Under the pieces are notes generated by a model. It did not search any database. It saw only the letters and a list, made by a program, of their open reading frames with translations, and had not been told where the DNA came from. DNA of 64,000 nt from assembly GCA_026826555.1 (NCBI GenBank), contig JAKSZT010038599.1, positions 1,021,843-1,085,842 of the forward strand, in the 5' to 3' direction. The stretch is from Tolypeutes matacus. Its lineage: Eukaryota; Chordata; Mammalia; Cingulata; Chlamyphoridae. This document shows positions 52,947 through 64,000 of this stretch, piece after piece. A program made the translations under genes and the position numbers. How positions within the stretch are numbered: position 1 is the stretch's first letter; the number at the start of each line of letters is the position of its first letter.

Positions 52947-53239
52947 AGCCATGTGGTTATAGCCCTACTAGGTTTTGTGATGTCCACTTGAACCATGGGA
53001 AGTTCATGAATCTGATTATGACTGCTTTCAGGCAAAGCATGTCTTCTTCCGTTGGCCAGTATTCTATTGCTCTCTGTCATCAAAAACCAGTCCAAATTAT
53101 ACATTAATGCTGCCTGCCTGGCCCTTGCAAGAATTTAAATTCTTAATCCACAGATAACTGTTTCATGCCATTCTGAAGATTCATGGCTTTTTCTTCCTTA
53201 GCCACATCAGAAATATATGGCAGTGAGGGATCATAGAAA

Positions 53240-53400
53240 GCAAATAGTTTTGTATACCTGTCATGTGGCAGGCATTATATTAAGCAATTTACATGTAACA
53301 CTTTATTAATTCTCACAACTGTCCCATGAGACTAATATTATCATCTGTCATTTAAGATTGGGGCATTAACCAAAACCACAAATGGAGGATTCAGAATTCA
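53240..53400 (+). repeat. MIR-like SINE, sense
   Basis: 'tgtcatgtggcaggcattat', 'ttaattctcacaactgtccc' and 'atgagactaatattatcatc' follow the 5' half of MIR in order. Confidence 0.65.
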
Positions 53401-53849
53401 AAACAAGGTGAGGAGAGAGTAGTCAAGGATCCAGTAAAAAAACTTTGAGGTGAATAGTCAACTGGAAAATCAATATGAACTGCCATCATGGTTTTAGTGG
53501 AAAAAATACGATATAAACTTGGGATACTTCTGAAAAGAGAGCATACCCTTGGAGGATACTGTGTTCTGGGTTTCACACTTTAAGAAATATATAGACAGTT
53601 TGAAGTCAAGTTGAAAGTAGACAGACCAGGATAATGATGCTTCAAATTCTGTCAGAGGTGAAGCAATAATTTCTCTGAAGAAATAAAGCCTATAGAATAG
53701 AAGTTTAGAATAGAAGATTTAGATGGACATGATCAAAATCTTTAGATTTTATAAAGCTATCACCTTGAGGATGACACAATTTTTTATATCTGTCTTGAAG
53801 GGATGGACTTAAGAAAGATTTCAGTTTAGGGTGAAGAATCTATCACAAG

Positions 53850-53854
53850 GTGGG
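53850..53854 (+). repeat. Left 5-bp duplication (GTGGG)
   Basis: GTGGG, repeated exactly at 54434-54438. Confidence 0.8.
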
Positions 53855-54433
53855 TGTCTTAGTTTGCCACAGGGCTAATGATGCAAAGTACTGAAAATGG
53901 GTTGGCTTTTTTAATGGATATTTTATTTAAGGTAAAAGCTTACAGTTCTTAGGTCATTAAATGTCCAAATCAAGGCATCAGCAGAGATGCTTTCTCACCA
54001 AAGTCAGCTACTGGTAATCCTGGCACCCTGTCACGTAGAGATCAGGCATGTGGCAGGGCTTTCCTCCTCAGCCTTGAACTGTAACTTGGGCCCAGCCCCT
54101 CAGGGGCCTCTTTCCATGCCTCTGTGCTCTCTGATTCCAGACTCCAGACTTCTTTCAGTCTCTCTGGGCTTCTCTTCCTTTCTGTATCAGTAGGAGAAGC
54201 TGGAGTCCTCTCTCTCACATGGCCAGGTCAAAATGGCAGAGCTCCTTTTTCCAATGTCTCTTCCTCTGTGTCTCCATTCATGTAAGGCCCAGCAAGAGGA
54301 TGGGAACCCAACCTGTGTCATGCCTCACTGATGTAGTCTAATCAACAGGGCCTCACTTCCATAGGAATGGATTAGTTCAAGAGCTTAATCTTGTTCTTTT
54401 GGGGATTCATAAAATAGTTTCAAACTTGTCACA
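53855..54433 (-). mobile_element. MaLR-like LTR, antisense (579 bp)
   Basis: TG...CA bounded (TGTCTTAGTTTGCCACAGGG to AACTTGTCACA) with perfect GTGGG duplications. Its left part, including 'gaaaatgggttggctttttt' and 'aagcttacagttcttaggtc', is the reverse complement of the 3' part of 30881-31465 and 60520-60976, so this is the same family in the opposite orientation. Confidence 0.8.
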
Positions 54434-54438
54434 GTGGG
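54434..54438 (+). repeat. Right 5-bp duplication (GTGGG)
   Basis: Exact copy of 53850-53854. Confidence 0.8.
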
Positions 54439-54694
54439 ACCTGCATTCTTTGGTTTGGTAGAGAGAATAATGCACCCCCCACCAAGATTTCCATCTCCTA
54501 AACCTCAGAACCTGTAAATATGTTAGACTTTGATGATGTGATTAAGTTAAAGGATCTTGAGATGGGAAGATTATCTTCAATTATACAGATGAGCCAATGT
54601 AATCACAAGGGTCCTCATAAGAGGGAAAAGGGTTGTGATAATGGAATCAGAGGTCAGAGTTTAGCAAAGCCATGAACAATAGAATGAGGGCATC

Positions 54695-54702
54695 CTCTAG
54701 AA
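54695..54702 (+). repeat. Left 8-bp duplication (CTCTAGAA)
   Basis: CTCTAGAA, repeated exactly at 54909-54916. Eight bases is the hAT signature. Confidence 0.85.
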
Positions 54703-54908
54703 CAGGGGGTCTATGGAAAGATTTCAGGGGGTCTGTGAGCTTGAATTGAAAAAAAAAAATCAACTTATTTTCTTTATTTTCTCTGACCTCTAACTGCAAT
54801 TTAGCATTTCCTTTATTTAAGAATGTATGTAATAAATAAAGTACAGTAATATTTGCTTCACCTGGCTGGCAAAGGGATCTTTGGAACACAAATGTTTAAG
54901 AACCCCTG
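54703..54908. mobile_element. Nonautonomous hAT element (206 bp)
   Basis: The ends are inverted repeats: CAGGGGGTCT at the left, and AAGAACCCCTG at the right, which reads CAGGGGTTCTT in reverse. It is flanked by perfect 8-bp duplications. It carries no transposase. It interrupts the LTR at 54451-55091 and is therefore younger than it. Subfamily not determined. Confidence 0.85.
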
Positions 54909-54916
54909 CTCTAGAA
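54909..54916 (+). repeat. Right 8-bp duplication (CTCTAGAA)
   Basis: Exact copy of 54695-54702. Confidence 0.85.
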
Positions 54917-55091
54917 CCTAGAAAATGTAAGGAAACAGTTTCTCCCATAGGGCCTCCTGAAGGAACACAGCTCTGCCAATACCTTGATTTTAGGACTTCA
55001 GACCTCCAGAATTGGAAGAAAATAAACTTGTGTTGTTTGAAGGCACTAAATTTGTAGTAGTTTTTTATGATAGAAATAAGAAACTAATGCA

Positions 55092-55759
55092 GATGGCTTA
55101 CTAATTAAAGATGAATGGCAGGATCAGATGAAAGGATAGATTTGGTATCCTTTAAGGTTCCTTGTAATTTTTATAACCTGAACATTTTATTTAGATATCA
55201 AAAAACAAAAAAGCAAAAACACTGGGACTTGAGTCACCACCTCAGAATCATAAAATACCATGGCATAGAGTAGTATTTTCCAAATTATGGTCTTCATATT
55301 TTCAAAATTCTATGTGCCATCTGAACTGTTTTTAATTTGAGTAATTATTTGAAAAAGATATTTCCACCTTACTTAGTCTGAAAATCCCATGAGGACAGTT
55401 GCTGGTCATTTTGTTCACTATAATGTCTCCTGTACAGTACCCAAAGTATGCTAGACTTTTAATATGAATTTGTTGAGAAATTGAATGGATACTTGTTTAT
55501 AAAACACATAAACAGTTTATTATTAAAGGCCTTAGATGGAAAAAAATAAGAACTGAAAAAACATAGATTCTAGAAGGGAAAAAGAGTTGAAAAAGGATCA
55601 CCTGGTAAAATCAAATATAACCTCCTCAAGGTCACCTGCCCTCCATGCTAAAGGTTTTAACTTCTTGCCTCACTGGTGCTGTTCCATTGATGGACACCTT
55701 GGCATTATATTGAGTCATAATACTATATTATCTCCTGTAGTACTCAGAGCAACTTCATC
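55092..55759. other. No gene seen
   Basis: AT-rich sequence. An L2-like tail may lie at about 55420-55490 ('gaatttgttgagaaattgaa'), too short to call. Confidence 0.4.
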
Positions 55760-55885
55760 GAACTGCCTCTATGATAACCTCCATTTTACTTATAAAAACC
55801 CCTAAGAATCAAAGAGGTTCAGCGACTTGGCCAAAGAAACAACTTACTAGTGGCAGAGCTGAGATTCAGCCCCAATTTGAGTTTC
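55760..55885 (+). repeat. MIR SINE, sense
   Basis: 'aacctccattttacttataa', 'aaagaggttcagcgacttgg', 'ccaaagaaacaacttactag' and 'tggcagagctgagattcagc' are clear MIR blocks. Confidence 0.75.
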
Positions 55886-56356
55886 ACTTCAGAGTTTGGG
55901 TACATAACCACTCGATATTTTGCTTTCTTTGTTTCTCTTCAGGTCATATTCTCCCTTGTTTCTGTCAGTAGCAACATTTGGCTAGGAAATTGAGACATTC
56001 TGGTTCAGAGTGATTACCATGCATAAAGGAGACAGAATTAGACATGGGAAGATTCATCCATCTACTCTAAATAATCCCTCTGGAAAAATCATGGGAGGAA
56101 CAGACTCACATTCCAGGTTTTCTCATTTATGTTATGGACCTTCTAACAACAGAATTTGCTCCTCAATTCCAGCTTTCTACTAACTTATACATACATTTTT
56201 TATTAATAAGAAAACAGGTAATCTAAGCACCTTTTAAAAAAATATTTATATGTAAATAACATTTATGTAAGCAAATGCACATATATGCATATATATTTAT
56301 ATATCATTTTACAAATATTGGTATATATTGTGAAAAATTTGATTTTTACCGACAAT
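55886..56356. other. No gene seen
   Basis: AT-rich sequence with short TA-rich patches near 56290-56335. Confidence 0.45.
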
Positions 56357-56425
56357 AAAAAAAAAAAAAAAAAAGAAGACACTGGATGCAAAAAAAAAAA
56401 AAAACAAAAAAAGAGAAAACAAAGT
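56357..56425. repeat. A-rich low-complexity tract
   Basis: Two A homopolymers are separated by GAAGACACTGGATGC and followed by A-rich, G- and C-interrupted sequence. It could be decayed retroposon tails, but no body is recognisable. Confidence 0.75.
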
Positions 56426-57359
56426 GTAGAAAACTAAGTCATAGTTGCTAGGCAAAGAGGAGTTAAGGTTTCAGACAAGAGGTTTCAATTTACTCATCTG
56501 TGGAATTTTTAGACACATCCCATTTGTAATCAGTGCAGTCAGATAAAGAAATTTGCCAAGATAGAAAGCCATTTGGGATAGAAAATAATTTGGGTATTTT
56601 ACAAGTATGAATTTGATTGTTAAGAAATTCCAAGGAGAGATCAAGTTGAAGGCTAATAACATTTATGAAACTACTTAAGAACTGTTCCTGATTTTCACAT
56701 ATATTTATCAAATTTAGGTGGTGAGATTTTGGCTTTCTTTGTAATATAGGATATTATTTGTTTGTTTTTGTGATTGTTTGTGGTGGGAGATGAGGCAATT
56801 CAGGATTTTAATATAAAACTTACACTTACATAATTGTGTGTTTTTGTGTGTTTATGTGTTCCAGCTTGCACCTAAGTGATGATTTCATGTAGATTTAGAT
56901 GTGTTAAGGGAATGTCTGGTAAATAATTGTTGGTTTGGAATGCAGAAGTCAGGTGTGCTTGTGGGATGGTGCTGGTGGGTACAATAGTAGTTGTGATCAT
57001 AAGTGTTTCATTAGGTGAAGGAGTATCAATGAAGCTTTTAAAAGAAGGTAAAATGATCAATATGCGAATGAACAAGTACTATGGAAAGAGAGACATAGTT
57101 CAAATATAATTGCTCAGTAATTAGAGAACAGAATAAATTCCAAATACAGTGCAGTATATGTCACTCATCTGTGTTCTATTTCACGGAAACTGTACCTATA
57201 CCTGCATCATTAAATATACGGTAAATTGCTAATGAATGAGAGCAAGTTGATGTGGACAAATAGTTTCACAAAGCATAATAATTGTGAAACACTAGAAAAT
57301 TTAACAAATTATCCTCACTTCTCTTTGGAACACAGCAGGCTTGATCCATAGCACTACAT

Positions 57360-57445
57360 CACCTGCTCTTCATTTTAAATACTGAATATCTGAGGATCAC
57401 AGAGGGTCTGTGACTTTCCCAAAGTCAAACAGATTAGGTGGTGGG
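57360..57445 (+). repeat. MIR-like SINE, sense
   Basis: 'gaggatcacagagggtctgt', 'gactttcccaaagtcaaaca' and 'gtggtgggtttcagttcc' follow the MIR core. Confidence 0.55.
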
Positions 57446-58968
57446 TTTCAGTTCCATGTTGAGTCTGACTCCAAATTTGGGGTAAATAACCACAGTTGGG
57501 TATAACTCCAGCCTTATCAGTGATGTCTATATATGTAGTCAGAACGAGGCACCTAGGCCATAGATGTACCCTGCAATTATACATGGCACAGATATTGCAT
57601 CAGCTAACAACTGCCTCAAAATCAGAGGGAGGCACTCCTGATAATGTCAGCAGTGATAAAGGGAAGAGTTCTTTTCCCAAATGTCAGCAATTTCTTAATA
57701 TCTGGTTCTAGAAACAGTCTTGAGAAAACTTTGCCAGTGAAAGGCTTGGTGTTTGTTGGAGACTATGGGCATATGTTCAGGAGCACATGTGAGATACCTC
57801 TGAGTGGCATGAATTGTGCATGCAGTATTAAATTTGAAAACATAAGAGAAGGGTGGATATGACAAGTTTTCTAGAGTGAATATCCTTGAAACAATTGTCC
57901 AATTTATGGTTTTTGCTTTTTTTCCACTAGTCTAATGTTGATTGTCATTCAGGAATCCTTTTTTTTTTTTTTTTGTCAAATATACAATATTATTGTTGTC
58001 ACTTGGTATAAATTACATAGTTATATTTAAGACTACAAGTTTCCTTAAAAGTTTGAATATTGGTTAGAAAATTTTTGCTCAAACTCAAAATGTCTTCCAA
58101 TCTTGAGAGTCTACCAGGATAATTTGTTTTTATTCCTGCGAATTTGGGAAGTACTCTAAGCTCAAAAAAACCTGTGACATTTTTTATTTCATGGGTGAAA
58201 GAAGGAAATGAAAATATATACATTGAGTTCTATCCTGTTATTGATATGTGAAAAAAATTCTGTCAAGTAATCATTTGGCCTAAATAAGTGGCTTGAACAT
58301 TTTTAAAAATTGTATCCATGAAATAAATGTTTAGCACAATGTAGAATATATGCACCCTTCATTTACTTCAGTCTTAATAAAATGAAAAATGGAATTTTAT
58401 GATTGTTAGAGTGTCAAATAAATTGGGACATTTGATACATTTGGTACTTTATGTGAAAATCTATTTGAAAGCTGAGAAAAAGAAATGTTAAGAAAAGAGC
58501 TAGAGCAAGGTCTACTTATCAGATCTTAGTCAAATCCTGATTTGAGCCTTCATTCCTAATATGATAACAAAGGAGAATAATAGTGGCAGTTCAAGAGTCT
58601 CTTGCTTGCTATGGAAGTTCTGGTATTAACTTGGACAAAAATTGAGTTATATATTGGCCATGATGGGGAAAACAGTGGAGAAACACATTGTTTCCCTTAT
58701 TGAAATACAACTGAAGATATGAAAGATTACCCAACCAATTTATTATCAGAAGCATTTGGATGATCCCAAATTGTATAGAGGGACATTTTTATTAATTCCT
58801 GCTAAGGGGTTGTAAAATTATCTTAGGTAGGAACAAAATACATGTATATTTAAAATAATTACTAATCAACCAAAGTTGCATATTTTAACTCACAAAATAG
58901 TACATCAAAACATTAGTGCTGGGAAAGTATATATGAACTTTTACATTGATTGGAAATGTATGCATACA
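57446..58968. other. No gene seen
   Basis: AT-rich sequence with a poly-T run at 57960-57974. Short open frames here have no recognisable product. Confidence 0.45.
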
Positions 58969-58969
58969 G

Positions 58970-59663
58970 ATATTAAGTTGCCACAGAGCTGCCAGCACAA
59001 AATACCAGTAATGGGTTGGCTTTTATAATGAAAAATTTATTGGGGAAAAATCTTACAATTCTGAGGTTGTGAAAATGTCCAAATCAAAGCATCATCAGAG
59101 ATACTTTCTCACCAATGTCAGCTACTGGTGATCCTGGTGTCCTTCCACATGGCAAGGCAAGATGGCAGGCTATCTCTGCCTAGGTCCCTGCCTTCTCCTC
59201 AAGGCTTACAATCTCTCAGAGCTCAGCTTTGGCTGACCAATCCTGTGGCTTGTCTCTCAGCCTCAGCTGCTCTACTTTCTCCTCAAGTCCTACTATGGGC
59301 CATCAGGCATATGGCTCTTCTCCTCAATGTTGAGCTGTTCCATAAGCCTGGCCTCTTGAGGGCTTTGTGCTTCAGCTTTGGCTGCTAGTAATCCTCCAGC
59401 CCTCTCTCACATGGAAGGGTCAAAATGGTGGTTTCCTTTTTCTGTGTCCCTCTGTGTGTTTTCAGTTTATATAAGACCCAGCAAGAGGGCAGAGACCTAA
59501 CCTGTGTCATACCTCACTTACATAGTCCAATCAAAACTGATTTAATCAAGGTCCCTAAACTGAATCTAATCAAAAGACACCATCTGCACTGCATTTACAG
59601 GCACAGGAATGGATTAGCCTAAGAACTTAATTTTCTGGAGTTCATAAAAGATAATCTAGGACA
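58970..59663 (-). mobile_element. MaLR-like LTR, antisense
   Basis: Close to 53855-54433 over most of its length: 'gccagcacaaaataccagta', 'atgggttggcttttataatg', 'atgtccaaatcaaagcatca', 'tttctcaccaatgtcagcta', 'agcaagagggcagagaccta'. The right end is AGGACA; the left end has lost its TG and no duplication could be matched. Confidence 0.75.
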
Positions 59664-59729
59664 GACTATGTACATGAATTTACAGATGTATGGAAGTATT
59701 AGATAAAGTAATTTAGAGAATGGACTATG

Positions 59730-59925
59730 GAGAAGACTGTGTGAATGCAGGCTCTGCCGCTTACTAAATATGTAACATTGGACAGGTTACTTAGTTTTCT
59801 GTATATCAATTTTCTTTTGTAAGATGGAAATTTTAGTAATAACCACCTTATAATTTGCTAAAAAGATTAAATATAAAATGCTTAGAAGATGCCTAGCATA
59901 TAGTAAACATTTATTTATTTTAAAT
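59730..59925 (-). repeat. MIR SINE, antisense
   Basis: 'caggctctgccgcttactaa', 'gacaggttacttagttttct', 'cttttgtaagatggaaattt' and 'gatgcctagcatatagtaaa' in antisense MIR order. Confidence 0.75.
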
Positions 59926-60519
59926 TAATCTTAATTTTGCACAGAGCAGCCTTTTTTTCCCCAAGAATTTTAGAAACATGTTTACCTGGTACAAAATTCA
60001 AAAGCTAAAACAGAATACAGTGAAAAGTAGATTTCCTCTAACCCCTGATCTTCAGACACTAAGTTCTCCACCCACAATGGAACCATTGTTTTGGGCTGTT
60101 AAAATATTTTTTTAAGTTTATTTTTATTTTATTTATTTTTATTTTTCTATTATGGAGAAGTCCCTAGTTGAAGTTACAAGAAATAAAAAGAGTGTTTTTA
60201 AATTTTGAGTCATGTGCTCCTTATTCTCGCTTCACATAATAAAGTTCCAGGAAAGAAAAGAGAAATTAAAGTTCGTGATTTCTTTAGGTTCATGGGCACT
60301 TAAGTAACTGCTGCACAGGCAGGAGAAGTTTACAACTTGGTATTTGAGCTGTGTGTAACTCAAAGTCCCTGACAAGGGTAGTCCTTTATTTAATTAGCCA
60401 TTGCCAGTTCCTAGCTGGCAATGATACACTGCTGATCTTTTAAATGTGGAAAAAGAAGCCTGAGCCTGCTATAATACTGATCAAGGCAAAATTCTACTCT
60501 CAATTTTAGCCATGATCTA
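59926..60519. other. No gene seen
   Basis: Mixed sequence with T/A-rich stretches (60105-60155). Confidence 0.45.
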
Positions 60520-60976
60520 TGTGATGGTGTGAAGCTTTGTATGGGCCCCAGAAATTTGTGTTCTTAAAGCTAATCTATTCCTGTTGTGTAAACCTATTGG
60601 GAGTAGGACCTATTGATTAGATTATTTCAGTTAAGGCATGGCCTAAACTGGACCTTAATCCTCTTACTGGAGTCTTTTATAAATGGGATGAATATGGAGA
60701 GAAAGAGAGAGAAAGCCAAGGAAGCAAAAAGCAGGAAGCAAGGAAACCTGGAAGAGAAGGGAGGGAGAAGAAGACACCACCAAGTGCCTTGCCCTATGAC
60801 AGAGGAGTCCAGGATTGCCGGCAGTCAGTCTTCAGGAAGAATGTATCATCTTGTTGATGCCGTGATTTGGACATTTTCATGACCTCCGAACTGTAAGCTT
60901 ACAAGCTAACAAATCCCCATTGTAAAAGCCAATCTATTTCTGGTGTGTTGCTTTCGGGCAACCTAGCAGAAGAACA
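60520..60976 (+). mobile_element. MaLR-like LTR, sense (457 bp)
   Basis: Begins TGTGATGGTGTGAAGC and ends GCAGAAGAACA. 'gattagattatttcagttaa', 'gaccttaatcctcttactgg', 'agtcttttataaatggg' and 'ccattgtaaaagccaatcta' match 30881-31465 and the 3' piece at 29046. Flanking 5-mers (ATCTA and GTCTC) do not match clearly. Confidence 0.75.
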
Positions 60977-61009
60977 GTCTCCACCAGGGATATATAATAT
61001 CTGAAGAAC

Positions 61010-62290
61010 ATAGAAAAAAACTCATTTGACAATAAAATAAAGGGGTTCATTTCTGGATGTTTCATGGATCTGTGTGATCTACTTGCCTGTCCTTATTCCA
61101 ATTCCACATCTTGATTAGTATAGCTTCATAGTATGATTTGAAAATGGCTAGTATAGTCCTCAAATTTTGCTTTTCTTTTTCAAAATTGTTTTGAATAGTC
61201 CATATTTGTTACTTTCATATATACTTTAGGATATACTTGTCAATTTATTTTAAAAATGATGGAATGTTAACAGGGATCATGTTAAATCTATATATCAGTT
61301 TGGGAAGAAATGCAATCTTGAGTCTTCCTATCCATGAACATAGCATGTGTCTCAACTTATTTTGATATTTTATTATTCTGAGCAATGTTTTCTACTATTT
61401 TTTTAAAATTTATTCCCAAGTATTATTATATTTGTCAATATTGTGAATGGAATTGCTTGTTTAATTTATTTTTTTGGATTATTCATTTCTAGCTTATTGA
61501 TACAATTAATTTTGTAATTAATATCTGTATTAGGATCCCGAGGCTACTATAAAAAATTATCACAAACCTCATGGCTTAAAACAATGGAAATTTATCTTCT
61601 CACAGTTCTTGATACTTGCAGTCCCAAATCAAAGTGTTGGCAGGGCCATGCTCCCTCCCAGAAGCTCTGGGAGGATAGGGTGGGCAATCTCTTCCTTTTC
61701 TCTTCTTGCTTCTGGCTGTTGCTCAGAATTCCTTGGCATTACTTGGTTTGTGACTGTATCACTCAATCTCTGCCTCTGTCTTCACATCACTTTCTCCTCT
61801 GTGTATATCTCCTCTTCTATGTCTAATCTCCCTCTTCTTCTCTCATATAAGGATTCAGGTTACTGAATTTAGGACCCACCCATATCATCCATGATAAGCT
61901 CCTCCTCTAAAGATTCTTGAATTAATCATATCTTTTGTCAAATATGATAATATTCACTCTTGACATGTAAAGTGACCTTTACACATTCTGGGGATTAGAA
62001 TGTGAACATATATTTGGCGTCCCTATTCAGCCTATTAAGACATTGTACCTACAACCTGTCTAAATTCATTTATTAGCTTCTCTAGATTTTTTGTAGATTC
62101 CTTATGATTACTACATATGTAAACATGTCATCTGTGAATGAAGACAGTTTTACTTCTTCCATTCTAATCAACTCAATACATTCTTTCTATCTCTCCCTCT
62201 CTCTCTCTTTCATATATATAAATTTCCTATTTTATACTATGAGACCACTAATACAATAGGGAATATGATGGTAACAGTTGGTAACCAAGC
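61010..62290 (-). mobile_element. L1 ORF2 fragment, antisense, split by an LTR
   Basis: Left part to 61525: 'gtatagcttcatagtatgat', 'gggatcatgttaaatctata', 'ttgtgaatggaattgcttgt'. Right part from 62043: 'attcatttattagcttctct', 'catgtcatctgtgaatgaag', 'acagttttacttcttcc'. These are consecutive antisense ORF2 blocks. A CT-rich tract sits at about 62185-62211. Confidence 0.75.
61526..62042 (-). mobile_element. MaLR-like LTR, antisense, inside the L1
   Basis: TGTATTAGGATCCCGAGGCT to CCTATTAAGACA. It contains 'gaaatttatcttctcacagt', 'atctctgcctctgtcttcac' and 'ggggattagaatgtgaacat', the antisense pattern also found at 21883-22321. It interrupts the L1 at 61525/62043. A clear 5-bp duplication was not seen. 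Confidence 0.75.
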
Positions 62291-62455
62291 AGGATCTCTA
62301 CCTCAGATTAGCAGGGCCACTATCCTCTCCTTTTCTCTTGCCACCTAGATAGCTAATTTTGATTCTAATGCCTTTGAGTATGGCATTTTTACCTTTTGCT
62401 CCATGTCAAGTGAGCTATCTTGCATTATGAAAGCTCCTTCCTTTCACATCCTGCC

Positions 62456-62893
62456 TGTTTCAATTTATTGGCTGCTAAAATAAATGCCATATAATGGATT
62501 GATTTAGCAACAGGAATTTATTGACTCTTGTTTTCAGAGGATAGAAGGCTTGCTTCCTCCTAAAGTCAGTATATTCTGGTTGGGTGGCAATCTTTAGAAT
62601 TCCTTGGGTTTTCTGTCACATGACAATGAACATGGTGGTGAATTTTCCTTTTTCTTCTGGTTCCATTGACTTCCAGCTTCTTGCTTCTCCTGTGGCTTAT
62701 CCTCCTGTGTCCAATTTTCCTTTCTTCTAAGGACTTCTGCCATATTGTATTAAGGCCCACTCTCATTAAGTTTGGGCACACCTTAACTTAATACTATCCT
62801 TAAAGTTTCTATTTATAAATGGCTTCACGCTGATAGGACCAGGGGTTGGGATCTGAACATAATTTTGTGGGAAACATGAATCAGTCTCCAAAA
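62456..62893 (-). mobile_element. MaLR-like LTR, antisense (438 bp)
   Basis: Starts TGTTTCAATTTATTGGCTGC. 'caacaggaatttattgactc', 'gtcacatgacaatgaacatg' and 'aggcccactctcattaagtt' follow MaLR antisense order. Flanks CTGCC (62451-62455) and CTGAC (62894-62898) match at four of five positions. The CA end is mutated. Confidence 0.6.
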
Positions 62894-63269
62894 CTGACCC
62901 ATGCTGGTAGAGTTAAAGCACTGAAAAAGCTAGATGTGGGGTGAGAAACCACTGAATAAGAACACCACCTACTTCTGTTCTTACCTAAAGTTCAGTAAAT
63001 TTTCATGAATAAATATTTCTCAATTTGCTGTATACCTTTTGTCCATTTCCAGAGCCCTGAAACTGTTGTTTTTGACAATTTTGTTGTTGTTTTTAGGGAG
63101 AGCATCTGCCAAACTTTTTACTTTGCTGCAAGTGGCCAATTTATAATATTTTATATTGGAGTCTCACTAAAAGTCGGAGAGAACTGAGTATAACTTTATC
63201 CTATATAACAAAAACAAATGTCTCCTCATTTATCTAAATGGCAACTTTTCCTAGGAAACAGCATTTTGT

Positions 63270-63400
63270 AGTGGGAAATAAATCAAGAGCTCTATAGACC
63301 AATAGAACTAGATTTAAATGTGGCAACATTAACTGTGTAACTTAGAAAAGTTTACTTATATTCTTTGATCTGTGTCCTCAATCATAATATAGAAGGGGAT
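63270..63400 (-). repeat. MIR-like SINE, antisense
   Basis: 'agatttaaatgtggcaacat', 'taactgtgtaacttagaaaa' and 'ctgtgtcctcaatcataata' in antisense MIR order. It is strongly decayed. Confidence 0.5.
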
Positions 63401-63523
63401 AAATATATTTATTTATACACTGGAGTTGTTAAAATATTAAATAAAATAACATATGCAAATAAAATGTACAATGGCAATCAAACTGTGTGTAACCATAGAT
63501 AAGTGTATGTAAACACTTCATTG

Positions 63524-63547
63524 TATATGTGTATATATATATATATA
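63524..63547. repeat. (TA)n microsatellite
   Basis: GTATATGTG followed by a pure TA run of about 17 bases. Confidence 0.8.
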
Positions 63548-63608
63548 CGTACATGTAAACACACCCCCATTGTATATAAGCTTAAAACATTGTATACACC
63601 TGTTTTGG

Positions 63609-64000
63609 TGTGATGGATTGAATCATATTCCTTACAAAGACGTGTTTATGTCCTAACCCCTGGTCCTGTGGATGTGTGCTAATTTTTATATGGGATCTTT
63701 GAAGATGATATTCATAAAAGTGAGCTCACACTGAATCAGGGTGGGATCAAGTTTGGTCAGATTGGGGTCTTTAAAAGCAGAGTAACTTTGTACACAGGAG
63801 AAGGGTAGAAGATGAGAGAGAGCTAGACAGTTGGCCATGTGGTGGAAGCAGAGACAAGTTGTAGATTGCCAGCCACCAAAATGCTACAAACTTCAGAGAA
63901 ATCATGATACTGTTGACACCTTGATTTTGGACTTCTAGCCTTGAAACCTGTGAGACAATAAATTCCTGTTGTTTAAGTCAACTAGTCTTGGTACTAGGTT
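63609..64000 (+). mobile_element. MaLR-like LTR, sense, cut by the window end
   Basis: TGTGATGGATTGAATCATAT, 'gtcctaacccctggtcctgt', 'gttgacaccttgattttgga', 'gtgagacaataaattcctgt' with an AATAAA signal, 'ttaagtcaactagtcttggt'. It is the same type as 47594-48486. The last few bases of the element lie outside the window. Confidence 0.75.

Larger units (their letters stand above)
54451..55091 (+). mobile_element. MLT1-like LTR, split by a hAT element
   Basis: 'gtaaatatgttagactttga', 'aaaggatcttgagatgggaa', 'gtaatcacaagggtcctcat', then after the hAT insert 'gaaggaacacagctctgcca', 'ataccttgattttaggactt' and 'aataaacttgtgttgtttga', ending AAACTAATGCA. This is the typical MLT1 order. The start is approximate. 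Confidence 0.75.

Overview
The window looks like AT-rich, CpG-poor nuclear DNA from a placental mammal, most likely a xenarthran (sloth, anteater or armadillo). Mammal: L1, MIR, MER5A/hAT and MaLR-type LTRs, plus a near-perfect U1 snRNA copy. Xenarthra: the 3' untranslated regions of the L1s (about 9.6-10.6, 42.6-42.9 and 47.1-47.4 kb) and the abundant 0.45-0.75 kb TG...CA elements resemble repeats I remember from sloth and armadillo DNA. That inference rests on memory, not on a search. I found no supportable exon of a cellular protein gene, so the window is either intergenic or deep inside an intron. Almost every long open frame lies in a retroelement remnant.

Layout. 0-4 kb: an interspersed repeat copy, an antisense L1 tail, a MER5A-like element and MIRs. 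4.1-10.6 kb: one full-length but dead L1 with matching target-site duplications. 10.7-17 kb: L1-tail pieces, one MIR, a possible antisense processed pseudogene (12.0-12.95 kb) and plain AT-rich DNA. 17-20 kb: a GC-richer composite of long repeat pieces in both orientations. 20-28 kb: mostly plain sequence with one MaLR-like LTR. 28-32 kb: old L1 sequence interrupted by two LTR insertions. 32-38.7 kb: plain sequence. 38.7-45.1 kb: a pile of antisense L1 fragments around a 159-codon open frame of unknown origin. 47-49.6 kb: an LTR nested inside an older LTR, then another LTR. 52 kb: a full-length U1 snRNA retrocopy. 53.8-55.1 kb: an LTR, followed by an older LTR carrying a small hAT element. 59-64 kb: more LTRs and an antisense L1 split by one of them.

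The main interest is the insertion record, not gene function. Target-site duplications can be read for the L1 (13 bp, one mismatch), the U1 copy (15 bp, perfect), a hAT element (8 bp, perfect) and several LTRs (5 bp), so relative insertion order can be worked out. I did not find a previously undescribed biological system; the strongest leads are listed as findings.
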